Below are positions 24,514-32,851 of a DNA stretch of 64,000 bases, piece after piece. The notes under the pieces are model-generated. The model was not told where the DNA came from. It searched no databases and saw only the letters and a program-made list of their open reading frames with translations. Position numbers and translations under genes: made by a program. Position 1 is the first letter of the stretch. Each line of letters opens with the position of its first letter. The DNA lies in contig DAOOGR010000001.1 of NCBI GenBank assembly GCA_035415815.1, positions 1-64,000 on the forward strand, read 5' to 3'. This DNA comes from Rectinema sp003452735 (GTDB lineage: Bacteria > Spirochaetota > Spirochaetia > Treponematales > Rectinemataceae).

Positions 24514-26254
24514 CATCTTTCTCCAAAAGCTCTGTAGAGGATATAGCAGTAGGGGTAGGCCTAAGAGGCAATATAAGCCTTTCCGAGCTATTCAATTGCT
24601 GCATCACCTCGAGAAAGCATGATAGTACAAGAGTATATGCGAGATCTCCTATAGGGAGCGTAGAATTTACCGTTTCATCTTTCACAAGTTCTATATTGAT
24701 TCTGCTTTCGGAAATTATCCATTCATATATATCATTTATATCTATATCCGGATAAAAGCTTCGTCTAATACATGAAAGGAGAGCCTCGATACTTGCAGAG
24801 CGAATTGCGCCTTTTGTCTTGAACGGGCAGAGGATTTTACCGGCATAAATCGATATATCTAGACGAATATTGCGGAAGATCGATCTGAGGCTATCATAAT
24901 CGACCTCGAGGATTGCAGCTCCTTGCGCTAGATCGGTAATCATCGAAATGGAAGACGAGTCGATATGGCTCTGATCAGCGATAGAGAGAGAAATAGCTCG
25001 TATTCTAGCTTCTCTTGCCCCACGGGTTCTTTTATGAATTTGCTCGTATGCTGCGTATTTTCTATGAAAATCCGTATGTTCCAATAATGGTTTTACAATT
25101 TTTTCCGTAGAAGATTCATTTTTGGCAGGCATCTTGGTTATAGCTGAATACGAATCTCTTTTACCCAAGGTAATACACAATAATTCTAGAAACTCTAAAT
25201 CCATTTTTCTTGCAGCACGAGCAATATGAGTCTCGAGCATGCTAAATATCGCTGACGAAGAAATACAGTCTATGGCTCCCATAGGAATCGTGTTGGTTCT
25301 TACCGCAAAGCCAATAATTGTTAAAGGAATGTTAGGTATAGCATCGGCAACAAGATGCACAGTCTTTTCTAATATAAGCTCATCTAATACAGAATAGGCT
25401 CCAATAGGAATCGCAAAGCGGCATTCAATATTCATAAGGTTATGTTTGTATTGTGACCACTTTGTTCTCATATGAAGAGATATACCATGCACACAAGGAA
25501 GGAATCGTTTTTCTCGTTGAATTGATATAAGGAGCTTTACAGGCCTTTTCAAAGCCCGAGCAGCTGCTGCGCTTCTGGCTCCAAGCAAAGAAGGGTACCA
25601 GAAATATATGCCAGAATTGTCATACATCTTAGATTGCAGGATTTCGATATTCTCAATCGAGGAACCAATTAGCTCTGCAATACATGAATGTAAAAGCTCA
25701 GGCCATAGTGTAGGGCATGCTAGTTTAAGTCTATCATCTTGCCATTCTGCTAAAGCACCTAAGCCGCTATGAAAGCTAAATTCACGGGGCTCCAAACGCA
25801 AATAGGAAGCCAGTTCAAAGCTATCTTCAGCCCCTGAGGATTCGGGGGATTCGGAAGATACCATTGCATTTTCTTTAGAATAATCAATTCGGGCTGAAAT
25901 ATCTGAAGATGAAAATACCTGCCAGTCTAGTCTGGATTCCTGTCCTTCGCAATCAACTATTGTCTTCAATGCAAGCTCTTCCGCAATTAGTGGATCCGGA
26001 CCTACGATGAGACCAACTGCCTCTCCTATATAGGAGACTTTTTTTGAGGCTAACAATGGCAGGCTTATGCCCTTGATTTTTAGCTCATTTCTAAATGGCA
26101 ACTGATCAGCGGTGATAAGAGTATAGCCCTCTGGCAAAGGAGGGACTTTGATGTTTTGAATCTCTCCAATATTCGAAAGCGCTCTTATATTAAAGGCATA
26201 TAGCATGCCTGGCGCCGAGAGCTGTTCAAATGGAATACACTCATTTATTGTCAT
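24503..26254 (-). CDS. Molybdopterin-type subunit homologue of xanthine dehydrogenase, eroded active site
   Basis: A 583-aa protein; functional homologues usually have 700-770 aa. The N-terminal alpha/beta hammerhead is clear: LSAPGMLYAFNIRA then LPLLASKKVSYIGEAVGLIV. In the cofactor half the motifs are missing: the GGxFGxK region reads DNSGIYFWYP, the AFRGFGxPQ region reads IPMGAIDCISSS, and no terminal GVGE with the catalytic Glu is found. It should therefore not bind molybdenum cofactor in the normal way. The gene overlaps the upstream NusG-like gene by 14 bases and is translated with it. It is intact (no frameshift), so it is under selection for some other role. Confidence 0.7.
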   Translation of the reverse strand: MTINECIPFEQLSAPGMLYAFNIRALSNIGEIQNIKVPPLPEGYTLITADQLPFRNELKIKGISLPLLASKKVSYIGEAVGLIVGPDPLIAEELALKTIVDCEGQESRLDWQVFSSSDISARIDYSKENAMVSSESPESSGAEDSFELASYLRLEPREFSFHSGLGALAEWQDDRLKLACPTLWPELLHSCIAELIGSSIENIEILQSKMYDNSGIYFWYPSLLGARSAAAARALKRPVKLLISIQREKRFLPCVHGISLHMRTKWSQYKHNLMNIECRFAIPIGAYSVLDELILEKTVHLVADAIPNIPLTIIGFAVRTNTIPMGAIDCISSSAIFSMLETHIARAARKMDLEFLELLCITLGKRDSYSAITKMPAKNESSTEKIVKPLLEHTDFHRKYAAYEQIHKRTRGAREARIRAISLSIADQSHIDSSSISMITDLAQGAAILEVDYDSLRSIFRNIRLDISIYAGKILCPFKTKGAIRSASIEALLSCIRRSFYPDIDINDIYEWIISESRINIELVKDETVNSTLPIGDLAYTLVLSCFLEVMQQLNSSERLILPLRPTPTAISSTELLEKDDEH

Positions 26255-26795
26255 AATAAATGCCTTGTGGTGCAGTTTCGGCAGTATCAGCTTCCATGAC
26301 TTCAAATGCCAAATCGAGAATTATTACAGATTCTGCTATATCAAGCTTTACTTTTGCACGGCGTTTTCTCTTATTGACCTTTATAATAAAGCCTTCGATG
26401 CCTTGTAAGGGTCCCTCGATTACTTTTATTTTCTGATTTTCGTCGAATCTTACAAGCGATGGAGGAATCAAGCTTCCAAAATTTATGAAATGGCGAATAA
26501 TTTCGCTATCGCGATTATTAAGTGGTTGCGGAGCCTCGTTGTTTGGCAGGAATCGTATGAAGAATTGAGAATGTCTTAATCTGTATATGGTCTCTAGTGG
26601 CAGAGATTCTCCATTATACTCGAAAAATATATAGCCAGGAAAAACTGGTGAATTCTCGAGCTTGGTTTTTCCTCTTTTTCTTATATACATTTTTTTCATT
26701 ATATTATGGAATTTTAGATTTGTTACCTGGTGCTGAATTCGCTCAAGCCATTCGTCTTCCTTGCGTGTTGTCACCTGGATTGCATAAAAACGCAT
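26241..26795 (-). CDS. NusG-family transcription antitermination paralogue
   Basis: A 184-aa NusG homologue. The NGN domain begins MRFYAIQVTTRKEDEWLERI and contains FPGYIFFEYN (the FPGYVFV motif). The C-terminal KOW domain carries QKIKVIEGPLQGIEGFIIKVNKRKRRAKV. It differs from housekeeping NusG, notably in NGN loop length, and heads a separate operon, which is how specialised paralogues such as LoaP, UpxY or RfaH are placed. It is thus probably an operon-specific processivity factor for the downstream xanthine-dehydrogenase-like genes. Start: TATTCT ends six bases before the ATG and there is no Shine-Dalgarno, so a leaderless mRNA is predicted. Confidence 0.85.
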   Translation of the reverse strand: MRFYAIQVTTRKEDEWLERIQHQVTNLKFHNIMKKMYIRKRGKTKLENSPVFPGYIFFEYNGESLPLETIYRLRHSQFFIRFLPNNEAPQPLNNRDSEIIRHFINFGSLIPPSLVRFDENQKIKVIEGPLQGIEGFIIKVNKRKRRAKVKLDIAESVIILDLAFEVMEADTAETAPQGIYYDNK

Positions 26796-26801
26796 GCCAA
26801 T

Positions 26802-26830
26802 AGAATAGCATATCCTAAATATCGAGTCAG
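26802..26830 (-). promoter_or_regulatory. Promoter giving a leaderless NusG-paralogue mRNA
   Basis: CTGACT (complement 26825-26830), a 17-base spacer and TATTCT (complement 26802-26807), six bases before the ATG at 26795. Transcription is expected to start at or next to the A of the ATG. Confidence 0.7.
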
Positions 26831-26872
26831 TATTATTTAGAGAAATGGAATATAATTTTACCTAACAGTAAT

Positions 26873-26901
26873 TTGACAGGCTTTCTTTGGATGATTAGTA
26901 T
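26873..26901 (+). promoter_or_regulatory. Promoter giving a leaderless ligA mRNA
   Basis: TTGACA at 26873-26878 (perfect), a 17-base spacer and TAGTAT at 26896-26901, six bases before the ATG at 26908. The predicted transcription start is the A of the start codon. No ribosome site is present. Confidence 0.8.
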
Positions 26902-26907
26902 AAGAGC

Positions 26908-28842
26908 ATGCCGAATGATTTAAAAGCCAATGAAGATATACAGGTTCGACAGAAGAGAATCAGAGAATTGGAGTCTCTGATTAGACATCATCAGGAACTC
27001 TACTATAATGGTGAGCCCGAGATCTCAGATGAGGAATTCGATGCCTTATGGGATGAACTGGCTTCGATAGATCCAGAGAATCCTCTTATTGCTTCTATTG
27101 GAGCGGACAGATCAGATCGATGGCCTAAATATAGGCATAGGATGACAATGGGAAGTCTCTCCAAGGCTACGGATCCAGAATCATTTCTAGCCTGGGCAGC
27201 CAAAGTCAAGTATCCACTTTACCTTGTACAATACAAGCTTGATGGCGCCAGCATAGAGCTTCAATATGATGAAGGTGCCTTTGCAAGGGGTGTCACTCGC
27301 GGAGATGGGGTTATAGGCGACGATATAACCCCTAATGCAATTCGTATGAATGGAGTGCCTAAGCAGCTTCAAGAGCCATTTACAGGATCAGTGCGCGGCG
27401 AAGTGCTGATGTCGAAAAGAGTGCATGCTATCAAGTATTCAGACAAGGCCAATTGTCGCAACGCTGCAAATGGTCTTATGAAGCGTAAAGATGGTCAGGG
27501 AGTCGAGGATCTCGACATCGTCTGTTATGATGCAGTGGGTAGATTACCTGCAGGCGAAGCCTTTTCCACCGAACGCGAAAAGATTGTTTGGCTGAAAAGA
27601 ATGGGCTTCAATGTTGTTCCAACCGTAGAGTGCAAGAATCCTGAAGAGATCATTGTATATCGCGCTAAGATTATGGAACTAAGGCCTACTCTGGAGTATG
27701 ACATAGATGGGCTAGTCATAAAGGGTGATCGAATCGATCCCGAGGATATGAACAAACTGCGTCCCGAATTGCAGATAGCCTTTAAATTTAGTCCAGAAGA
27801 GGCTGTTACAACGCTTATAGCAGTGGAATGGAGCGAATCTGGAACTAATGTGACCCCCATTGGTATAGTCGAACCTGTAAGGCTTGCAGGTACTACTGTT
27901 CAACGAGCCAATTTGGCTAACCCGGGCATGATTAGGTCTATGAACCTAAAAATTGGCTCGAAGGTTGTAATAACGAAACGTGGAGAGATCATTCCTAAGA
28001 TTGAATCCCTGGTTGAAAATCCCAAAGATGCTCTTCCGATTTCTATTCCTTCGCATTGCTCACAATGTGGAGCAGAGCTCATAGATGAGGATACGCGTCT
28101 ATATTGTCCAAATCCTGAATGCCCAGGAAAAGCCTATCATCGCCTTGAGAAATGGCTATCCGTAGTTGATATAAAAGATATTGGATCGACCTTGTTAAGG
28201 AGGCTTTTCGAAGCCAAGAGAGTGATGCGTATTCCTGATCTATATACGCTTACGATGGATGAGCTTATCTCCTTTGAGCGAATGGGAGAGAAGAGCGCTC
28301 AAAAAATATTGCGCAATATAAAAGGACGAAATGAAGTCAGTCTTTCTCAGTTTATTGCGGGCTTTGATATTGAAGGAATCGGTTTGCTTATGGCAGACAA
28401 GCTTGTCGAAGCTGGCTATGATACTCTCGATAAGATCCTAGCTGCTTCGCCAGCTGATTTTGAAAAAATTGAAGGTTTTGCAGAGATAACCGCAAAGGCT
28501 CTTTACGAAGGGCTGCACCTAGTCGAGAAAGATATGCGCGAGCTCGTCGATAGAGGATATGTGCGAATAAAGCCTCCGCTCCGCAGAATTCAAAGGGGTA
28601 CAAATCCAATTGCCGGTAAGAGCTTTTGTTTCACGGGAGAGCTGAGGTCGATGAAGCGCTCGGATGCTGAAAAACTAGTTCGAGAAATGGGCGGCATTGC
28701 AAAATCTAGCGTAACTAAGGATCTCGACTATCTAGTCACGAATGATCCCAGCTCAGGATCCGAGAAAAACAGAAAGGCTCAAGAGCTATCGATCAATATC
28801 ATCGATGAAAAAGAATTCCTTGAAATGATCGGCCTTAAATGA
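26908..28842 (+). CDS. ligA: NAD+-dependent DNA ligase LigA
   Basis: A 644-aa ligase, slightly shorter than the usual ~670. Domain Ia with the NAD pocket is N-terminal. The adenylation motif YKLDGAS has the nucleophile K110. OB-fold, then a Cys4 zinc finger (CSQCGAEL and CPNPEC), helix-hairpin-helix repeats and a C-terminal BRCT domain (GKSFCFTGELRSMKRSDAEKL) follow. It seals nicks in replication and repair. The first of ligA - DUF167 - argS, all on the plus strand with short gaps. Predicted leaderless. Confidence 0.96.
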   Translation: MPNDLKANEDIQVRQKRIRELESLIRHHQELYYNGEPEISDEEFDALWDELASIDPENPLIASIGADRSDRWPKYRHRMTMGSLSKATDPESFLAWAAKVKYPLYLVQYKLDGASIELQYDEGAFARGVTRGDGVIGDDITPNAIRMNGVPKQLQEPFTGSVRGEVLMSKRVHAIKYSDKANCRNAANGLMKRKDGQGVEDLDIVCYDAVGRLPAGEAFSTEREKIVWLKRMGFNVVPTVECKNPEEIIVYRAKIMELRPTLEYDIDGLVIKGDRIDPEDMNKLRPELQIAFKFSPEEAVTTLIAVEWSESGTNVTPIGIVEPVRLAGTTVQRANLANPGMIRSMNLKIGSKVVITKRGEIIPKIESLVENPKDALPISIPSHCSQCGAELIDEDTRLYCPNPECPGKAYHRLEKWLSVVDIKDIGSTLLRRLFEAKRVMRIPDLYTLTMDELISFERMGEKSAQKILRNIKGRNEVSLSQFIAGFDIEGIGLLMADKLVEAGYDTLDKILAASPADFEKIEGFAEITAKALYEGLHLVEKDMRELVDRGYVRIKPPLRRIQRGTNPIAGKSFCFTGELRSMKRSDAEKLVREMGGIAKSSVTKDLDYLVTNDPSSGSEKNRKAQELSINIIDEKEFLEMIGLK

Positions 28843-28852
28843 TGGATCTTAG

Positions 28853-29164
28853 ATGAAAGCACCTTCAATAAGAACTCAAGAACACCTAGATTTTCTCAAG
28901 CCAGCTCTCCATGAAGAGAAAGAAGGGGTAGTGCTCGAAGTCTATGTGGTCCCTCGTGCGCCTTGCGATAGTGTGGAAGAACTGCGCAATGGGCGCTTAT
29001 TGCTGAGAGTAAAAGCAGCGCCAGAAAAGGGTAGGGCAAATGAGGCTGTATTAGAGTTGATTGCGAATTATTTGGATATGGCGCCCTCAAATCTTCGTAT
29101 ATTGCGAGGCAATAGCTCCAGACGCAAGTCTATCTTATTGCAAAACTTTAGATATAACCGCTAA
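28853..29164 (+). CDS. DUF167 (YggU-family) protein
   Basis: A 103-aa small protein. The DUF167 signature is clear: LEVYVVPRAPCDSVEEL, GRLLLRVKAAPEKGRANEAVLELIA and LRILRGNSSRRKSI. The family is widespread in bacteria and eukaryotes and has no established function. It starts 10 bases after ligA. It ends one base before an in-frame argS ATG and 13 bases before the preferred argS start, so the three genes form one unit. Confidence 0.88.
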   Translation: MKAPSIRTQEHLDFLKPALHEEKEGVVLEVYVVPRAPCDSVEELRNGRLLLRVKAAPEKGRANEAVLELIANYLDMAPSNLRILRGNSSRRKSILLQNFRYNR

Positions 29165-29177
29165 AATGGAGCACCTC

Positions 29178-30950
29178 ATGGAATATTATGTAGATCAATG
29201 GAAATCGATAATTGCGAACTGCTTAAATGAGCTCGCTTTCCAAAAAGAACTCAAGGATGCCTATTTATCCTCTCAAGATATCATTGCCGAGAAGCCACCT
29301 AGGCCAGAGTTTGGAGATATAGGCTTCCCAATGTTCTCATATGCAAAGCAATTTCGAATGCCACCGGCCAGAATAGCTGCAGAGGTAGCGAATGTCTGCA
29401 ATATAAAAACCGATACTGAGAAGCCTATATGGCCTGGTACCGTAAAAACGGCAGGTCCATATATAAATATATACCTAGACAAAAAATATGTAGCAAATTA
29501 TGTCCTTGAAAACGCGGAGAAAGAATTTTGGGAGTCTAGTCCACTCTTTAATGGTCGAAGGATAATGATTGAGTTTTCTTGCCCAAATACCAACAAACCC
29601 CTTCATCTTGGGCATCTTCGTAACAATGTGCTTGGAGAGTCTCTTTCTAGAATCATGAAAGAAGCAGGGGCAGAAGTCAAAAAGGTCAATCTGATAAACG
29701 ACAGGGGAATTCATATATGCAAGTCGATGCTTGCATATCTTGCTTATGGAGAAGGACGAACACCAGAAGATGAGGGATTGAAGAGCGATCACTTTGTAGG
29801 CAAATACTATGTCTTATTCAATAGACTAAAAGATGAAGATCCATCCGCAGAAGAAAAAGCTCAAGAACTTTTGCAGAAATGGGAAGCCGGAGACGCAGAT
29901 GTAATTGCCCTATGGGAAAAGATGAATAATTGGGCTGTTGAAGGCATAATGGCTACCTATAGACGCCAAAAGGTTAGTTTCGATGAATTCGATTTTGAAC
30001 ATGAGACCTATAAGTTAGGCAAAGAGGAAGTGTTGGAAGGCCTTGCTCGTGGGATATTCTATCGCGCAGAGGATGGCTCAATTCAGGTGGATCTAGAAGA
30101 TATCGGTCTAGGGAAAAAAGTGCTCCTCAGAAAAGATGGTACAAGTATCTACATTACGCAGGATATCGGGACAGCAATTATGCGCTACAACAGATGGCCT
30201 TTCCATGAGCTCGTGTATGTTGTGGCTTCTGAACAGCAGTACCATTTCAAAGTGCTTTTTGAAGTTCTAAGGAGGCTTGGCTATAATTGGGCAGAAAATC
30301 TCTACCATCTTTCATATGGACTGGTTAATCTGCCTTCTGGCAGAATGAAAACCAGGGAAGGAACAGTAGTAGATGCCGATGATCTTATCGACGAGCTTAC
30401 AAGATTAGCAGCAAATGAAATAGCAGATAAGAGAAGAGAGGAAGCAGTAGGCGATATCAAAGATGTTGCAGAGCAGGTAGCTCTTGGAGCCTTACATTAT
30501 TTTCTTCTACAAGTTTCGCCGGCTAAAGACATGCTTTATAATCCCGAGCAATCTATCTCTTTCACTGGAGATACAGGGCCATACATTCAATATATGGGAG
30601 CTCGAGCTAGTTCTATTCTTCGAAAATATAAAAATGGTGAGGGTAATGCAAACCAAGGGAAAATCAATGTTTCTCTTATAGTATCGGATTCCGATTGGTC
30701 TCTTATGAGGCTATTGATAGAATTTCCTCATACTATTGAACAATCGGCAAAAAACAAAGATCCTTCCATTCTCGCTGCATATACCCATCAGCTTGCGAGC
30801 GAGTTTTCTGTCTGGTATAGAGACAATCCAGTGCTCAACAACGACAATCCAGATATCTCGGCTAGCCGCTTAGCGTTCGTGATCGCAATAAGAGAAACGC
30901 TTAGAAGAGCAAGTAATTTGCTATGCATACCGTTTCTCGATGCCATGTAA
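29178..30950 (+). CDS. argS: Arginyl-tRNA synthetase
   Basis: A 590-aa class I synthetase that charges tRNA-Arg, including the tRNA-Arg(TCT) in this window. The HIGH motif is HLGH within CPNTNKPLHLGHLRNN. The KMSKS region reads GRMKTREGTVV, the diverged form usual in ArgS. The N-terminal additional domain and a C-terminal DALR anticodon-binding domain are present (ARASSILRKY, ending LLCIPFLDAM). ATG 29178 is chosen because GGAG lies six bases upstream; ATG 29166 is an in-frame alternative without a good site. Confidence 0.94.
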   Translation: MEYYVDQWKSIIANCLNELAFQKELKDAYLSSQDIIAEKPPRPEFGDIGFPMFSYAKQFRMPPARIAAEVANVCNIKTDTEKPIWPGTVKTAGPYINIYLDKKYVANYVLENAEKEFWESSPLFNGRRIMIEFSCPNTNKPLHLGHLRNNVLGESLSRIMKEAGAEVKKVNLINDRGIHICKSMLAYLAYGEGRTPEDEGLKSDHFVGKYYVLFNRLKDEDPSAEEKAQELLQKWEAGDADVIALWEKMNNWAVEGIMATYRRQKVSFDEFDFEHETYKLGKEEVLEGLARGIFYRAEDGSIQVDLEDIGLGKKVLLRKDGTSIYITQDIGTAIMRYNRWPFHELVYVVASEQQYHFKVLFEVLRRLGYNWAENLYHLSYGLVNLPSGRMKTREGTVVDADDLIDELTRLAANEIADKRREEAVGDIKDVAEQVALGALHYFLLQVSPAKDMLYNPEQSISFTGDTGPYIQYMGARASSILRKYKNGEGNANQGKINVSLIVSDSDWSLMRLLIEFPHTIEQSAKNKDPSILAAYTHQLASEFSVWYRDNPVLNNDNPDISASRLAFVIAIRETLRRASNLLCIPFLDAM

Positions 30951-30995
30951 GAAAGCCTGTTTTAAGAAGTCGCTTTTTTAGAGTTCTGAGAGCTG

Positions 30996-31025
30996 TTGAC
31001 AAAGTGGGGTTATAAAGTGTATAAA
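30996..31025 (+). promoter_or_regulatory. Promoter of the rplU-rpmA unit
   Basis: TTGACA at 30996-31001 (perfect), an 18-base spacer and TATAAA at 31020-31025. The expected start is near 31032, giving a leader of about 40 bases with AGGA before the rplU ATG. The terminator at 31684-31714 closes this unit. Confidence 0.75.
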
Positions 31026-31070
31026 TTTCAGCCCGATATGAGTATTTGAGCATTGATGAGGATAAGCTAT

Positions 31071-31382
31071 ATGTATGCAATCGTAGAAATCAACGGAAAA
31101 CAATATCATGCAGAGCAGGGGAAGGATCTAGTAGTGGATCGCTTTGATGCAATGCCAGGTCAGTCGATCGTTTTCGAAAAGGTATTATTGCTTAGTGGAG
31201 ATGAGACCAAAGTTGGTAGTCCGTATGTCAATGATGCTGCCGTCAAGGCTATAGTAAAAGAAGAGATCAAAGGTGATAAGATAATTGTATTTAAGTATAA
31301 GCCAAAAAAGGGGTATCACAAAACCCGCGGGCATCGTCAGCCTTATACCGTGCTCACGGTGAATGAAATTGTTGGCGCCTGA
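31071..31382 (+). CDS. rplU: 50S ribosomal protein L21
   Basis: A 103-aa L21, normal length. It starts MYAIVEINGKQYHAEQG and has the conserved C-terminal KYKPKKGYHKTRGHRQPYT. ATG 31071 is used because it matches the family N-terminus; the open frame extends upstream by a few codons without support. It is followed 30 bases later by rpmA, the usual pair. No prp-type protease gene lies between them, unlike in Firmicutes. Confidence 0.96.
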   Translation: MYAIVEINGKQYHAEQGKDLVVDRFDAMPGQSIVFEKVLLLSGDETKVGSPYVNDAAVKAIVKEEIKGDKIIVFKYKPKKGYHKTRGHRQPYTVLTVNEIVGA

Positions 31383-31412
31383 GGCGTCCATTTTAACCGG
31401 AGGAATATAGCA

Positions 31413-31658
31413 ATGCCGCATAAAGGTGTTAATGGCCGAGATTCAAATCCACAGTATCTTGGTGTAAAGGCCTATTCAAGCGAGAACGTAAACGCGGGCT
31501 CGATTATTGTACGCCAGAGGGGTTCTAGAATAAATCCAGGCAAGAATGTTGGTAAGGGTAAGGATGATACCCTATTTGCGCTTATCGATGGTACGGTGCG
31601 CTTCCGTGAATATAAAGGCAAGAAATTTGTAGATGTGGAGCCAGCCATTCAAGCATGA
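31413..31658 (+). CDS. rpmA: 50S ribosomal protein L27 with shortened N-terminal arm
   Basis: An 81-aa L27. The body is well conserved (NGRDSNPQYLGVK, GSIIVRQRGSRINPGKNVG, DGTVRFREYKGKKFVDV). The N-terminal arm reads MPHKGVNGRD, whereas most L27 proteins have MAHKKGxGSSxNGRD-type arms, so about five residues are missing from the part that reaches the peptidyl-transferase centre. The reading is unambiguous: CGGAGG lies before the ATG, and there is no upstream in-frame alternative. An annotation or sequencing fault is unlikely because the deletion is a whole number of codons. Confidence 0.95.
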   Translation: MPHKGVNGRDSNPQYLGVKAYSSENVNAGSIIVRQRGSRINPGKNVGKGKDDTLFALIDGTVRFREYKGKKFVDVEPAIQA

Positions 31659-31683
31659 GCATAAAAACCAGAGCATAATTCTA

Positions 31684-31714
31684 ACCGCTCCTGTAGCACA
31701 GAGAGCGGTTTTTT
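31684..31714 (+). terminator. Intrinsic terminator after rpmA
   Basis: ACCGCTC (31684-31690) pairs with GAGCGGT (31703-31709); an inner CTGT/ACAG stem extends the helix around an AGC loop, and TTTTTTATT follows. This is a strong rho-independent terminator between the ribosomal-protein pair and obg. Confidence 0.9.
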
Positions 31715-31744
31715 ATTATGCTTATGAGTTATGGGAGTATTTTT

Positions 31745-32851
31745 GTGATCAAATTCGCTGATGAAGCGATAATAAGCGTCGCAAGCGGTAAGGGGGGCGA
31801 TGGTTGTGTTGCATTTAGGCGAGAAAGGTTCATTCCTTTTGGCGGTCCTGCAGGCGGTGATGGAGGGCGAGGGGGAGATGTAATTTTTATTGTCAAGCAG
31901 AACCTTCGGACGCTCGCATATCTTCGATATCGTAAGGTTTTCAAAGCTGAAAACGGTCAGCCGGGCATGGGAAAGAACATGCATGGGAGAGATGGAAAGG
32001 ATGTCATAATCGAAGTCCCGCCAGGGACGATTCTTCGAGATGCCGAGACCAATGAGATTATAAGGGATTTTGGCCGTCGGGCTGGTGGCAAAAGAGCTGG
32101 AACGCTAGAGTATGTAGAACCATGGGTTTTCTTAAAAGGCGGCAAGGGGGGTTGGGGAAATACTCATTTTAAGAGCTCAGTAAATCAAACACCTCGTTAC
32201 GCTCAACCTGGTCAGCCAGGACAGGAGAGAAAGCTCAAAGTCGAACTCAGTCTAATTGCGGATATCGGTTTCGTTGGGTTTCCAAATGCCGGTAAATCAA
32301 GTCTGTTAGAGTATTTTACAAATGCACGTCCTAAGATTGCGCCATATCCTTTCACAACTAAGATACCTAATCTGGGCGTTCTTACGGTGAATGAAAGGGA
32401 TATTATTTTAGCTGATATTCCGGGCATAATAGAGGGAGCACATGAAGGAGCTGGATTGGGGCTTCGTTTCCTAAAACATATCGCAAGGACAGCTTGCCTT
32501 GCTTTTCTAGTGGATCTTTCCGACGAGCATTGGCGAACAGCCTTCCCAATTCTGTTGCATGAATTGGGGTTATTTTCTCCAACCCTAGTGCAGAAGCCGC
32601 GTATCTTGCTGGGAACAAAGATGGATCTACCGGAATCCCAAACGAATTTTATGGAGTTCAAAGCATCTTTTCCAGAAGAAAGTGTCTATGGTATATCTGT
32701 TTTTACTGGGCAAGGTCTGGATGAGGTCAAACAGCAATTCTTTGAAAAGGTTCTAGCCTATGAAGTAGCCGAGGCCTATGAAGCTCAAAAAGAAAATGCC
32801 CCAGATCGCCTATTCGATGAAATAGATTTTTCGGATGAGGGCTTTATTTGA
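31745..32851 (+). CDS. obg: GTPase Obg (CgtA)
   Basis: A 368-aa GTPase involved in late 50S assembly and stress control. The glycine-rich Obg fold comes first (FADEAIISVASGKGGDGCVAF, then GGPAGGDGGRGGDV). The G domain has P-loop GFPNAGKSS, switch DIPGIIEGAHEGAGLG and TKMD. A short acidic tail ends DRLFDEIDFSDEGFI. The start is GTG 31745, with GGGAG seven bases upstream and the protein then beginning like other Obg proteins; upstream ATGs in frame would add an atypical leader. It overlaps nadD by one base (TGATG). Confidence 0.95.
   Translation: MIKFADEAIISVASGKGGDGCVAFRRERFIPFGGPAGGDGGRGGDVIFIVKQNLRTLAYLRYRKVFKAENGQPGMGKNMHGRDGKDVIIEVPPGTILRDAETNEIIRDFGRRAGGKRAGTLEYVEPWVFLKGGKGGWGNTHFKSSVNQTPRYAQPGQPGQERKLKVELSLIADIGFVGFPNAGKSSLLEYFTNARPKIAPYPFTTKIPNLGVLTVNERDIILADIPGIIEGAHEGAGLGLRFLKHIARTACLAFLVDLSDEHWRTAFPILLHELGLFSPTLVQKPRILLGTKMDLPESQTNFMEFKASFPEESVYGISVFTGQGLDEVKQQFFEKVLAYEVAEAYEAQKENAPDRLFDEIDFSDEGFI

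Noticed and set aside
24503..26254. Calling this a functional xanthine dehydrogenase
   Set aside because: The fold is recognisable but the molybdenum-cofactor and catalytic motifs are missing, so only a homologue call is made.
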